From: Rhabdophis nuchalis
Lineage: Eukaryota > Chordata > Lepidosauria > Squamata > Natricidae
Assembly: GCA_039707465.1 (NCBI GenBank)
Contig: CM077647.1
Location: forward strand, 174,294,663-174,358,662
Direction of reading: 5' to 3'
DNA: 64,000 nt
In this document: in pieces, positions 53,545 through 63,653 of the stretch
Layout: each line of letters begins with the position of its first letter
Position numbering within the stretch: the stretch's first letter is position 1
The notes under the pieces: model-generated
Seen by the model: only the letters and a program-made list of their open reading frames with translations
The model's database searches: none
Told to the model about the DNA's origin: nothing
Translations under genes and position numbers: made by a program

Positions 53545-53705
53545 CAATAAATAAATCAGGGAGACTAGGATAGATCTAATTCGAGCTATTTAGCTCTCAT
53601 CAGCTAGCCATACCCTTACTGGGATTCGAACTGGGGCTGTATTACATGTGAGGCAGTTGTAATTGCCTCTAGACCAACTGGTTCTATCCTGATCAGCTGA
53701 GACAG
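53545..53705 (-). mobile_element. tRNA-derived SINE, minus strand
   Basis: On the minus strand: CAGTTGGTCTAGAGGCAATT (A-box-like), CAGTTCGAATCCCAGTAAGG (B-box-like), then a body with GCTAGCTGATGAGAGC and AGATCTATCCTAGTCTCCCTGA. A plus-strand piece of the same body lies at 53,850-53,930, so two copies face each other across the (CA)n repeat. Confidence 0.65.
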
Positions 53706-53775
53706 GAGAATAAGTATATGCTTGTGTCACAGCAGTATGCTTCCTCCCTTAATTGGGGCTTAACAGGGTGTTGTC

Positions 53776-53784
53776 ACACACACG

Positions 53785-53822
<38 letters not shown>
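53776..53822. repeat. (CA)n microsatellite
   Basis: About 22 CA units with two CG interruptions near the left end. Confidence 0.95.
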
Positions 53823-53824
<2 letters not shown>

Positions 53825-54001
53825 TATATATAAGAGCTAAATTGTAAGAGCTGATAAGAGCTAAAAAGTTTGAAATAGATCTATCCTAGTCTCCCTGACT
53901 TATTTATTGATCAGCTCAAAAACGTAACACGCACACACATGTATATATAATATATATTTTCCTCCCTTAATAGGGGCCCAAACAGGGTGTTGTGGAACAA
54001 T

Positions 54002-54002
<1 letters not shown>

Positions 54003-54032
<30 letters not shown>
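54003..54032. repeat. (TA)n microsatellite
   Basis: About 15 TA units adjoining a PLE end. (TA)n also adjoins the PLE at 56,757. Confidence 0.95.
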
Positions 54033-54033
<1 letters not shown>

Positions 54034-54035
<2 letters not shown>

Positions 54036-54160
54036 TTCGTAGATTTTCACGGATATAGGTATGTAGGTTCTTGTTTATTAGGGTCTTTTCCCGTGTAAAA
54101 TTAAAGGTGTTTTTGCAATGTTTTGATGGGATCACACCCATCATCATCATGGTGGAGCCT
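54034..54160 (-). mobile_element. Penelope-like element end (minus), hammerhead-like motif degraded
   Basis: GTTTTCGTAGATTTTCACGG, TTAGGGTCTTTTCCCGTGTAAAATTAAAGG and TTTTGCAATGTTTTGATGGGATC match the PLE terminal region at 56,757-56,840. The hammerhead-like motif is present but changed at the GAAAC box (CAAAAC). Confidence 0.75.
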
Positions 54161-54364
54161 TTGTTTTCTTGCGAAATATATATATATATTTCGGAGCACG
54201 ACCAGAAATTTTCCAAAAAATGTGCTCCGCTGCACAAACTCCGCCTCGCTGCACGAACTCCGTGTGGCGGCCAGTCCATTGAGGGCGCAGGCGAATTGTG
54301 AGTTCGCACTGCACCTTTTCCGGGCTGTACCCTGCCGCGGTTGTTGTGAGTGACGGGGACGTGT

Positions 54365-55320
54365 GTGTATGTGTAAGCGAAGCCGGGGGGGAGGGGGAAA
54401 GAGCTGCCTTCCCGGCCGGACTCCGCAGCTTTCGCCCGTCCCTTTCCTGATTCGGCGCTCCTGCTTCTCGGGACGGGAGAAAGCTGCAGAGCCCGGCTGG
54501 GAAGCGAAGGCGGGGAGGGGGAAAGAGCTGCCTTCCTGGCCGGACTCTGCAGCTTTCGCCCGTCCCTTTCCTGACTCGGCACTCCTGCTTCTCGGGATGG
54601 GAGAAAGCTGCAGAGCCCGGCTGGGAAGCGAAGGCGGGGAGGGGCAAAGAGCTGCCTTCCCGGCCGGACTCTGCAGCTTTCGCCCGTCCCTTTCCTGACT
54701 CGGCGCTCCTGCTTCTCAAGACGGGAGAAAGCTGCAGAGCCCGGCTGGGAAGCGAAGGCAGTGAGGGGGAAAGAGCTGCCTTCCCGGCTGGACTTTGCAG
54801 CTTTCGCCCGTCCCTTTCCTGACTCGGCGCTCCTGCTTCTCGGGACGGGAGAAAGCTGCAGAGCCCGGCTGGGAAGCGAAGGCGGGGAGGGAGAAAGAGC
54901 TGCCTTCCCGGCCGTACTCTGCAGCTTTCGCCCATCCCTTTCCTGACTCGGCGCTCCTGCTTCTCGGGACGGGAGAAAGCTGCAGAGCCCGGCTGGGAAG
55001 CGAAGGCGGGGAGGGGGAAAGAGCTGCCTTCCCGGCCGGACTTTGCAGCTTTCGCCCGTCCCTTTCCTGACTCGGCGCTCCTGCTTCTCGGGACGGGAGA
55101 AAGCTGCAGAGCCCGGCTGGGAAGCGAAGGCGGGGAGGGGGAAAGAGCTGCCTTCCCGGCCGGACTTTGCAGCTTTCGCCCGTCCCTTTCCTGACTCGGC
55201 GCTCCTGCTTCTCGGGATGGGAGAAAGCTGCAGAGCCCGGCTGGGAAGCGAAGGCGGGGAGGGGGAAAGAGCTGCCTTCCCGGCCGGACTCTGCAGCTTT
55301 CGCCCGTCCCTTTCCTGACT
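54365..55320. repeat. GC-rich minisatellite, 124-bp units x8
   Basis: A 124-bp unit (AGCTGCCTTCCCGGCCGGACT, CTTTCGCCCGTCCCTTTCCTG, CTCGGCGCTCCTGCTTCTCGG, GAGAAAGCTGCAGAGCCCGG) repeats about eight times with few changes. As 124 is not a multiple of 3, each strand shows long frames that shift every unit; these (up to 444 codons) are not genes. Each unit contains its own inverted pair, GCAGCTTTC/GAAAGCTGC. Confidence 0.95.
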
Positions 55321-55452
55321 CCGTTCCACCCTCACCAGCCCGGCGGCGGCGGCGCGGCGGCGGCGGCGGCGGGTCCGGACCCCAAGAGGCGACCGATGAG
55401 TAAGACGGAGAAACGGAGTGGCTGGCCGCGTGGCTGCTGGCTTTGGGAAGCA
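55319..55452. repeat. Inverted-repeat arm 1 of a foldback-type segment
   Basis: GTTCCACCCTCACCAGCCCG, a GCG run, GGTCCGGACCCC, AAGAGGCGACCGATGAGTAAG and GGAGAAACGGAGTGGCTGGCC. The reverse complement lies at 56,239-56,336 and a further direct copy at 56,337-56,430. Confidence 0.85.
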
Positions 55453-56238
55453 TCCCGAGAAGCAGACGCGCGGTGTGTGTGTGGAAGCGAAGGCAGAGCC
55501 ACTCCGTTTCTCCCTGCTGAACGCGCCTCGGCTTCACCGCCCCTCTAGCGCTTGGCGGGGACAGCGTGACGCGGCCGCTTTAAGGATTCCGCCGCTTCGG
55601 CAACCAGCAGCGCCCCGAGCCGCCTCCAGCCTCACGCTCAGGAAGCTGATCGGGCAGAAGCCAGCGAACGCGGCCGGTTCCCGAGGCACCCGGGGGAACC
55701 CCCAAGCATGTCCAAGCATCCCTCCTACGGCAAGAACGGGCTGGCCAACCCCATCTTCCAGGTAAGCGCCCGAAGCAGCTTTCCCGGGTGGGGTGGGGGG
55801 CGCTGGATCGCCAGGCGCGCAGGCGGGTGGATCCGATCGGAGCCCCGTGAGCCGAGCATCTCTCGCCGTCCCAGGGACGGGATCCGGCCCCGTCGCTTTC
55901 TAGGCGCCAGTCGATCCTTCCTCCGGCCTGGGATCTGATCGATTCCCTTGGCTTCGTGTTCACAGAGGGAAAGAAGCTGGAGGGTGGAGAGGTGGGGACG
56001 TAATCGGTAAAAAAAAGGGGGGATGACTGGGCGGGCTAAGCGTTAATCCGGGGTGGGGTGTCCCGATCCCGGGGGCGCGACTTTGCCCACAACTTGCATG
56101 CCGAAATGTGGGTTGCCTTCCCTTCTCGCCTTTATTGACGCTCCCCGTCGCTTTATTGTCTCTGCCGCGCGCTCCGCTCCGACAGGTAAGCTGCCCGCGC
56201 CGGGGAGAGGAACGGACTCCGGCAGGAAGCCGCCCCGC
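55453..56238 (+). other. CpG-rich segment with an orphan first-exon candidate
   Basis: About 790 bp of CpG-dense sequence between the inverted arms. It looks like a housekeeping-type promoter, 5' UTR, first exon and start of intron 1. A candidate coding start lies at 55,708 followed by a GTAAGC donor. It could be captured host DNA inside a mobile element or a genuine gene start invaded by repeats. No second exon is found in the window. Confidence 0.55.
55708..55761 (+). CDS. Orphan first coding exon candidate, 18 codons
   Basis: ATG at 55,708 in a purine-leading context (CCAAGC before it) opens MSKHPSYGKNGLANPIFQ and runs to CAG at 55,759-55,761, directly followed by GTAAGC. The CpG-rich surroundings, absence of downstream coding and good donor argue for the first exon of a host gene. 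I do not recognise the protein. The frame stays open into the intron for 58 more codons, which means little at this GC content. Confidence 0.4.
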
Positions 56239-56430
56239 CCGCGGCCAGCCACTCCGTTTCTCTGTCTTATTCATCGGTCGCCTCTCGGGGTCCGGACCCG
56301 CGGCGGGCTGGTGAGGGTGGAACGGCGGGGAGCGCGGCGGCGGCGGCGGGTCCGGACCCCGAGAGGCGACCGACGAATAAGACGGAGAAACGGAGTGGCT
56401 GGCCGCGGGGCTGCTGGCTTTGGGATTAAC
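56239..56430. repeat. Palindrome: inverted-repeat arm 2 plus a direct copy
   Basis: Left half (GGCCAGCCACTCCGTTTCTC ... GGTCCGGACC) and right half (GGTCCGGACCCCGAGAGGCG ... GGAGAAACGGAGTGGCTGGC) form a near-perfect palindrome of ~80-bp arms. Both match the arm at 55,319-55,452. Confidence 0.88.
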
Positions 56431-56528
56431 CGGATTTACATTGAACCCTATGGGAAATTGTGCCTCGCTTCACGACCATTTCGGATCGCGACCAGAGTCA
56501 TTTCACCAATTAAGTTCGTGAAGCGAAG

Positions 56529-56530
<2 letters not shown>
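56431..56530 (+). repeat. End of a GC-rich non-autonomous element (inferred)
   Basis: TTGAACCCTATGGGAAATTG, CTCGCTTCACGACCATTTCGG and TTCGTGAAGCGAAGTACC form a terminal region with an internal inverted pair (CGCTTCACGA/TCGTGAAGCG). It resembles the ends of short DNA transposons known from reptiles. A degraded counterpart with GCTGCACGAACTCC lies near 54,190-54,275. Confidence 0.45.
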
Positions 56531-56760
<230 letters not shown>

Positions 56761-56806
56761 TTTATTCGGGTCTATTCCCGTGTAAAATTAAAGGTGTTTT
56801 TGCAAC

Positions 56807-56837
56807 GTTTCGATGGGATCACCCCCATCATCATCAG
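56807..56837 (-). ncRNA. Hammerhead-ribozyme-like core in PLE (minus copy)
   Basis: Minus strand: CTGATGA, one base, GATGGG-loop-CCCATC stem, GAAAC. Identical to the plus-strand motif at 58,355-58,385. Stems I and III are not verified. Confidence 0.5.
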
Positions 56838-57019
56838 GCTTCGGCCTTGGCTTTCTTACAAATGAGCTGTATTTGAAATGGCAGTTTTCTGTAAGTGGAG
56901 GTGGGAGGGGTTGGAATGTTGGCTTTGCTACTTTAAACTGATTGGTTGGCTGATTTGCCACATCCTGATTAGTAGATGAAATTTGTTGAGAGTGATTGAT
57001 GTTGGTGTCAGTGTTTGTG

Positions 57020-57207
57020 GCCGGGACTTGTTTAGTGGCCGGGACTCGTTTAGTGGCCAGGACTTGTTTAGTGGCCGGGACTTGTTTAGTGGCTGGAACT
57101 TGTTTAGTGGCCATGACTTGTTTAGTGGCCGGGACTTGTTTAGTGGCCGGGACTTGTTTAGTGGCCGGGACTCGTTTAGTGGCCGGGACTCGTTTAGTGG
57201 CCAGAGC
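57020..57207 (-). repeat. 18-bp tandem repeat coding ATK(Q/R)VP, ~11 units
   Basis: GGCCGGGACTTGTTTAGT units in the minus-strand PLE frame; the homologous place in the plus-strand copy (58,093-58,170) has about five. Unit length keeps the frame. Confidence 0.92.
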
Positions 57208-58354
57208 TGGTTTCCAGATGTCTGGCAGGCGGGAGGCATCATCGCGTCTGTTCATGTTGTGGGGATGTTTTTCTATTTCAATAGCTTCCATAATCATTCT
57301 CCTGTTGGAGTGTTCAGTCCTGGAGAGTAATTTTGTTTTTTCAAAGTCAATTTCATGACCTGTTGCTTGGAAGTGCTGGAAGAGGGAAGAAGTATTTACT
57401 TGTCTTTTAACAGAATTCTTATGCTCTGAGATACGTGCACTAATTCTCCTATTAGTCTGTCCAATGTATGTGGACGAGCAGACTTTGCATGGTATTTCAT
57501 AGACTCCTTGGTTTTCTAGCTGGATTTTGTCTTTGGGGTTCCTTAAAATGTTAGCTATTTTTTGGTTAGTGTCGAAGGATGTCTTGATATTGTGTTTGTG
57601 GAGAATTTTGCTGATTTTATCAGTGGTGCCTTTAATATAGGGGAGGAGAGCGATGCCATTGTCTTGTTCTGTGTTTTGGATCTTGGGGGGTGTCTGCTTT
57701 TGGACACAATATAAAGACATCCTTCGACACTAACCAAAAAATTGCCAACATTTTAAGGAACCCCAAAGACAAAATCCAGCTAGAAAACCAAGGAGTCTAT
57801 GAAATACCATGCAAAGTCTGCTCGTCCACATACATTGGACAAACTAATAGGAGAATTAGTGCACGTATCTCAGAGCATAAGAATTCTGTTAAAAGACAAG
57901 TAAATACTTCCTCCCTCTTCCAGCACTTCCAAGCAACAGGTCATCAAATTGACTTTGAAAAAACCAAATTGCTCTCCAGGACTGAACACTCCAACAGGAG
58001 AATGATTATGGAAGCTATTGAAATAGAAAAACATCCCCAAAATATGAACAGACACGATGATGCCTCCCGCCTGCCAGACATCTGGAAACCAGCTCTGGCC
58101 ACTAAACGAGTCCCGGCCACTAAACAAACCCTGGCCACTAAACGAGTCCCAGCCACTAAACAAGTCCCGGCCACAAACACTGACACCATCATCAATCACT
58201 CTCAACAAACTCCAGCTACCAATCAGGATGTGGCAAATCAGCCAACCAATCGGTTTAAAAGTAGCAGAGCCAACATTCCAACCCCTCCCACCTCCACTTA
58301 CAGAAAAACTGCCATTTCAAATGCAGTTCATTTGCAAAAGGCAGAAGCCAAAGC

Positions 58355-58385
58355 CTGATGATGATGGGGGTGATCCCATCGAAAC
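58355..58385 (+). ncRNA. Hammerhead-ribozyme-like core in PLE 1
   Basis: CTGATGA (58,355-58,361), one base, a 6-bp stem GATGGG/CCCATC closed by a 6-base loop, then GAAAC (58,381-58,385). PLEs are known to carry hammerhead ribozymes in their terminal regions. Stem II and the conserved boxes are visible; the other two stems and the cleavage triplet are not clear by eye. Confidence 0.55.
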
Positions 58386-58728
58386 GTTGCAAAAACACCT
58401 TTAATTTTACACGGGAAAAGACCCGAATAAACCAAAATCTACATACCTATACCCGTGAAAACCTACGAAAACAAATATCCTACCTCTACGGGGAGGAAAC
58501 CTTCTGGCTAACCAGGACGTACGAAAAACTCGAAGTCCGAAGAGCCACCATCTTATGTGATCTCACATTCCTACGCAACTGCCGAGATAAAAACCTGATT
58601 CCCACATGCTTCCAACTAAAATTTCACTCAAAAACCTCAGCCACTGAAAGGATCCTGAAAAGAACTGAATTAGCCTTAATCAGAAATGAACTCCACATGA
58701 AAAGATTCCTATTAGACCAAACCAATAA

Positions 58729-58733
58729 AGATC
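58729..58733. repeat. Gypsy target-site duplication, left copy (AGATC)
   Basis: AGATC flanks the element at 58,729-58,733 and 60,750-60,754; 5 bp is the Gypsy duplication length. Confidence 0.88.
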
Positions 58734-58737
58734 TGTT

Positions 58738-60516
58738 ATGGGGCATGCCGATGCCCTGAGCCGGTGCCCCCTCCCCAAGGCGGACGAAGAGCCGGTGCCG
58801 GCACTGTCCGTCTTGTCTGTGGCAGACTCAGGCCTGCCCTTGACGTCCTCGGACGTCGCCGCCCGGACGAAGGCCGACCCTGTCTTGTCCCAGGTCTCCA
58901 CCTGGGTCTTGCGAGGGTGGCCTCAAGGCGGCGTGGCCGAAGATTTTCGGCCGTACAAGGCACGCCAGACGGAGCTTTCGCTCCACAGCGGCTGCTTGTG
59001 CTGGGGGGATCGGGTCATCGTTCCCCCCCCCCTCCGTCACCGGGTGCTCCGGACGCTCCACGCCGACCACCCCGGCATAGCCCGGATGAAGGCGCTCGCC
59101 CGCAGCTATGTGTGGTGGCCTGGCTTGGATGCGGAGGTGGCTGCCTGGGTCGGGGGTTGTGTCCCTTGTCAGATCACCCGCCCCGCCCCTCCGGTTGCCC
59201 CACCCAGGGAGTGGGACTTGCCCCGGAGCCCTTGGTCCAGGCTCCACATAGACTTTGCGGGCCCCTTCCGAGGCCAGACGTTCCTGGTGGTCGTGGACGC
59301 CTACTCCCGTTGGGTGGAGGTCATCTTGATGGCTTCCACTACGGCCGGGAGTACGGTCAGGGCCCTGCGCCGCCTCTTTGCGACGCACGGGTTGCCGGAC
59401 ATCGTGGTGTCCGACAACGGGCCCCAGTTTCAGTCCGCCACCTTCCAGGAGTTCTTGGCCTCGCAGGGGGTCCGCCACGCGCCAGTGGCCCCTTATCATC
59501 CGGCCTCCAATGGTCGGGCTGAACGGGCCGTCCGCTCGGCCAAGGAGGCTCTGGGACGGATGACCACAGGGGACTGGCCCGCAAGGGTGGCTGCTTACCT
59601 GTTGGGTCAGCATTCCACGCCTTGCCCAGCCACACGGAAAAGCCCCGCCGAGCTCTTGATGGGTCGCCGCCTGCGGACAACCTTGGACAGGCTGCACCCG
59701 GCTTACAACGATGTGCGGCCTTGCAACCTGGGGGCCCCCCCTCCCCGCCTTTTCCTGCCCGGGGACCCTGTGTACGCCCGCCACTATGCAGGGGACACTA
59801 AGTGGGTTCCGGCCACGGTGACCGAGCTAACGGGTCCCTGCTCTTTCAGGGTCAGCCTCCCGGACGGGTCCGAGTGGCGGCGCCACTTGGATCAACTAAG
59901 GCGCCGCCTTCCCACACCTGCGGACCCATCGTCGGAGCCGCACCTCCCCGTTGCCCCGGTTGGGCCACTCAAACCGTCCCCTGAGAAACCGCTCGGGGCC
60001 TTCGCTTCTTCAGGCCCGGCCGAACTGGACGCCGCCTTCCGGCACACGCTGCACAAGCTGTCTCAAGCCGAGGGGGACGCGCGGGCCCTTGCCCCTAAGG
60101 ACCCGCCCTGCACAGCCGCAACCAACCGGCATACAGCAAACTATGCTCCGAACGCCGCGCCCCCTCGCCCCGACTTACCAGCTCCGACGGCTCCGCCTCC
60201 GTGGGTAGGCCTCGATGACGTCACCACCTGGAGCTCCACTCCCCGAAGGGAGGAGCTCGCACAGGGGCAACCTGCTTCTCCGACGTCTCACCAGCAACTG
60301 AGGCGGTCTGGGCGTTCCCGGCGCCGCCCCGCCTTCTTACAAGACTACGCATGCTCGTGCATCGGAACAGACATTTCCTCGAGCATGCGCAGACCGAGGG
60401 GGGAAAGGGGTGTTATATCCTCGACCTGCGACCGGTCTCGAGATACGACCGGCCGCAGATCTTCCAAGCTGCCTCTAGGAGCCTTGGTAACAGACAGTAG
60501 CAAGGCAGCCAACTGA
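58738..60516 (+). CDS. Gypsy element 3 pol remnant with intact integrase
   Basis: Open for 592 codons. It starts at the RNase H end (ADALSRCPLPKADEE). Integrase zinc finger: HRVLRTLHADHPGIARMK ... CVPCQITRP (HHCC). Catalytic core: D in RLHIDFAGPF, D in VVSDNGPQFQ, E in SNGRAERAV, a full DDE triad. A C-terminal DNA-binding/linker region follows (GDPVYARHYAGDTKWVPATV, SGRSRRRPAFLQDYAC); the reading frame runs past 60,411 into the LTR. Base composition is strikingly GC-rich compared with the neighbouring PLE. No start codon of its own is expected. Confidence 0.9.
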   Translation: MGHADALSRCPLPKADEEPVPALSVLSVADSGLPLTSSDVAARTKADPVLSQVSTWVLRGWPQGGVAEDFRPYKARQTELSLHSGCLCWGDRVIVPPPLRHRVLRTLHADHPGIARMKALARSYVWWPGLDAEVAAWVGGCVPCQITRPAPPVAPPREWDLPRSPWSRLHIDFAGPFRGQTFLVVVDAYSRWVEVILMASTTAGSTVRALRRLFATHGLPDIVVSDNGPQFQSATFQEFLASQGVRHAPVAPYHPASNGRAERAVRSAKEALGRMTTGDWPARVAAYLLGQHSTPCPATRKSPAELLMGRRLRTTLDRLHPAYNDVRPCNLGAPPPRLFLPGDPVYARHYAGDTKWVPATVTELTGPCSFRVSLPDGSEWRRHLDQLRRRLPTPADPSSEPHLPVAPVGPLKPSPEKPLGAFASSGPAELDAAFRHTLHKLSQAEGDARALAPKDPPCTAATNRHTANYAPNAAPPRPDLPAPTAPPPWVGLDDVTTWSSTPRREELAQGQPASPTSHQQLRRSGRSRRRPAFLQDYACSCIGTDISSSMRRPRGERGVISSTCDRSRDTTGRRSSKLPLGALVTDSSKAAN

Positions 60517-60749
60517 CAGACGCGCCTGATTGGCTGCGGCGCGCCTGGCCCTTGCTGCAGCCTGATTGGCTCCCCCTTTGACAGCTCCAAATATAAAGAG
60601 CTGTCAAAGCGCGGGAGCCCCTGTCTACCGCACCTTTTCTTTTACTGAACCTATCTTTTTCTGTAAGCTTGCCTAGCTAATAAAGGCTGTTGTTTTGAGT
60701 AAACCTGGCTCGGACTCCCTCCATTCTCCACCGTGCAGAGAATCTAACA
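60411..60749 (+). repeat. 3' LTR of Gypsy element 3 with promoter features
   Basis: TGTTATATCC ... AATCTAACA, 339 bp, preceded by the polypurine tract GAGGGGGGAAAGGGG. It contains two inverted CCAAT boxes (ATTGG at 60,529 and 60,565), TATAAAG at 60,592-60,598 and AATAAA at 60,679-60,684. A perfect 12-bp inverted pair, CTTTGACAGCTC/GAGCTGTCAAAG (60,576-60,587 and 60,598-60,609), encloses the TATA box. Confidence 0.92.
60592..60598 (+). promoter_or_regulatory. TATA box of Gypsy LTR inside a 10-base hairpin loop
   Basis: TATAAAG lies in the spacer between the 12-bp inverted arms, its last base overlapping the right arm, downstream of two inverted CCAAT boxes at normal promoter distances. Confidence 0.75.
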
Positions 60750-60754
60750 AGATC

Positions 60755-62303
60755 TATTCACTCTTCACCTCAAACTTAGCAACAAAATACACCCAGCACT
60801 CTGGGACAAGCTAAAACAACTAGCCTTCTGGATGGCCAAAACAGAAACCTCTCACAAAACAGAAAAACACACCAACAAAATCCGCAAACTTGAAAAATAC
60901 CAGAAACCCAACCCCCCTCCTAAACAATTCATTAAAAAAACAGTACATAATATATCAAACAGGACCCTCACCATAGCAGAAACCAAGGTCCTTTCCAAAG
61001 GATTTAACTTTGCTGTCACCCCCAAACACATCCCCACAGAAAACATAATATGTGGAGTTGAAGCTTCACTCACCAAAATCAATGCAGATGAAGCCAACAA
61101 AATCAGACTCGAAGTTACCAATATCCTATGCTCCAATAAGCCACCCAAAAGCAATTTAGAGAAATAAGAAATAAGAGCACTCATCAACTTGAAGAAAGAC
61201 AACAACATAATTATTCTCCCAGCAGACAAAGGCAACGCCACAGTGGTAATGAATACATCTGACTACCAGGCTAAGCTATCCAACCTACTCCAAGACCCTG
61301 CTTACAAACTTCTAAACACAGATCCTACCACCTACCTGGAAAAAACCACCAAATCCAAAATAAAAGCCTCTCCCATCAGCAAAGAAATCCAGCAAAAAAT
61401 CATCCCCAGAGAAAAATCATCCAGATGCCCCAAGCTCTATGGCCTCCCCAAGATACACAAAGAAGGAACACCACTCAGGCCCATAGTCAGCTCCATAGGC
61501 TCACCTCTACAAAATCTTGCCAAGTTTCTTGCAAAAAAATTACAACCCTATGCAGAATCTATCAAATCACATGTACTAAACTCATTCCAGTTCGTAGAGA
61601 TGATCCAGAAACAAAATCTACAGCCCAGCGATCTACTCGTGAGTTTTGATGTCGTATCCCTCTTCACCCAAGTGCCTATAAAAGAAACCTTGACAGCTAT
61701 CCAGAAGAAATACAACCCCCCCAAATACATCCTGGATCTAACCAACCACTGTCTAACTAACACATACTTCATTCACAATGGACAAAGGTACAAACAAATA
61801 GAAGGAGCACCTATGGGGTCACCACTCTCACCAGTCATCGCAAACCTTTTCATGGAACACTTTGAAACGAATGCCCTAGACAAATCGGAACACAAACCCA
61901 AACTTTGGCTTAGATATGTGGATGACACTTTTGTAATTTGGCCACACGGAAAAGAAAAACTACACAACTTCCTCACACACCTCAACAGCCTACACCCCAA
62001 AATACAATTCACTATGGAGGACACACCATCTACCGGAAAAAAACACACACAAACCGCTACCTAAACGCACAATCACATCACCACCCTGCACAGATCAACT
62101 CTGTAGCCAAGACCCTCATCTCCAGAACCAAACGCCTAGCTGACAAAGACCACCTGAAAAATGAATTACAAACCCTCACAAAGATATTAATCTCTAATGG
62201 TTTCCAAAGAAACACAATCACCAAACTAATCCAAAAGCAGACACCCCCCAAGATCCAAAACACAGAACAAGACAATGGCATCGCTCTCCTCCCCTATATA
62301 TAT
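60755..62303 (+). mobile_element. Penelope-like element 1, right part (RT), disrupted
   Basis: It resumes the PLE protein after the Gypsy insertion. 60,832-61,167 covers the region before RT; a stop after NLEK separates it from 61,189-62,064. That part has NIIILPADKGNATVVMN, PKLYGLPKIHKEGTPLRPIVS, LLVSFDVVSLFTQVPI (motif A), GAPMGSPLSPVIANLFME and LRYVDDTFVIW (YVDD). A frameshift near 62,030 leads into KKTHTNRYLNAQSHHHPAQ. The element stops at ALLPYI in a TATATA run at 62,303, just before its GIY-YIG domain. RT residues are present but the gene is broken. Confidence 0.88.
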
Positions 62304-63653
62304 GTTTTCTGAGGTTTTCGCGGGTGTTTGTATGCAGGTCTTTGAACCCCAAGCTCTAGACTTTGAAACCCAAGCTCTAGAAAAATAAGATCACAAACCC
62401 AAACTCTGGCTCAGATATGTAGACAACACCTTCATAATCTGGCCACACGGGAAAGATAAACTGGACAACTTCCTCACACACCTCAACAGCCTACACCCCA
62501 AAATACAGTTCACCATGGAAACAGAAGCCAATAACCAACTCCCCTTCCTGGATGTCTCAGTCTATAAGAAATCCAATGGATCCCTAGGACACACCATCTA
62601 CCAGAAGAAAACACACACAAACCGCTATTTGCACGCACTCTCACACCACCACCCAGCACAGATCAACTCTGTAGCCAAGACACTCATCTCCAGAACAAAA
62701 CACTTAGCTGACGAACAACACCTAAAAACCGAACTACACACTCTCACCAACGTACTAACATCCAACGGATTCCAAAGAAACAAGATCACTAACCTAATCC
62801 AAAAAGAAAACCCCACTATAATCCAAGACAGTGAACAAGAAAACGGCAAAGCCCTCCTCCCATACATAAAAGGCACCACAGATAGAATCAGCAAGATCTT
62901 CCACAAACACAACATCAAGACAGCATTCTACACAAACCGAAAAATATCCACCATCCTAAGAAACCCCAAAGACAAAATAGAGTTAGAAAATCAAGGAGTA
63001 TATGAAATCCCATGCACCACCTGCCCCACCACATACATCGGACAAACCAACAGAAGAATAAAGGCACGCATTGAAGAACACAAAAACTCAGTCAGAAAGG
63101 AGGAACCAACTTCTTCCCTGGTCCAACACCTCAAAGCCACATGACAACGATATAGACTTCAAAAAGACCAGAACTATTGCCAAAATTGAACACTTTAACA
63201 ACAGAATAATCAGAGAAGCTATTGAGATAGAAAAACGGCCACACAGCATGAATAAACGAGATGATGCCTCCTGCCTACCAGCCATTTGGAAACCCGCCCT
63301 CACTGACAAACAAGTCCCTAACACAAAGAACGATACCAGACCCACACTCACGAAAACCACACAGGATGTCACTATCACACATCCACGCAAAAAGCAAGCC
63401 CAAACCCACACTGATGATGACCACAAACCAGAAGCCCGACCACAAACCAGAAGCCAGACCACAGCTGCATTATTAGCCACTTTAAACCCCTCCAATCCAT
63501 ACATGGAGCAAACTGATGCCCACCACGGAGATGTGGCACGACCACAATCGCGAAGCCAAACAACATTAGCGCAGCTCACCAGGTCAAATCCCTCTGCAAC
63601 TCGGACTAACACAAGCACAACCAGGCCCCCTCCCAAACAGAACACGCCCCCAT

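Larger units (their letters stand above)
57716..58733 (+). mobile_element. Penelope-like element 1, left part (plus strand)
   Basis: The frame 57,716-58,358 repeats the GIY-YIG end (GVYEIPCKVCSSTYIGQTNRR, HQIDFEKTKLLSRTEHSN) and a shorter hexapeptide tail. The terminal region with a hammerhead-like motif follows, then the start of the next unit's protein (PIYTRENLRKQ-type: TYTRENLRKQISYL, YEKLEVRRATILCDLTFLRNC) to 58,733. This is the head-to-tail arrangement typical of PLEs. A Gypsy element splits it at 58,734; it resumes at 60,755. Confidence 0.88.
58734..60749 (+). mobile_element. Ty3/Gypsy element 3, internal-deletion derivative, inserted in PLE 1
   Basis: Bounded by AGATC duplications. 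The right end is a full LTR (60,411-60,749, TGTTA...TAACA). The left end keeps only the first six LTR bases (TGTTAT, 58,734-58,739) and then jumps to the end of RNase H (GHADALSRC). The 5' LTR, gag, protease, RT and most of RNase H have been deleted after insertion. The remaining pol frame is open. Confidence 0.9.

Noticed and set aside
54001..55537. Minus-strand frames of 444, 273 and 262 codons
   Set aside because: They come from the 124-bp GC-rich minisatellite; the same peptides recur in every frame and there is no domain.
57020..57207. Regular short repeats that could be mistaken for a CRISPR array
   Set aside because: The units are contiguous 18-mers without spacers and lie in a PLE coding frame of a eukaryotic genome.
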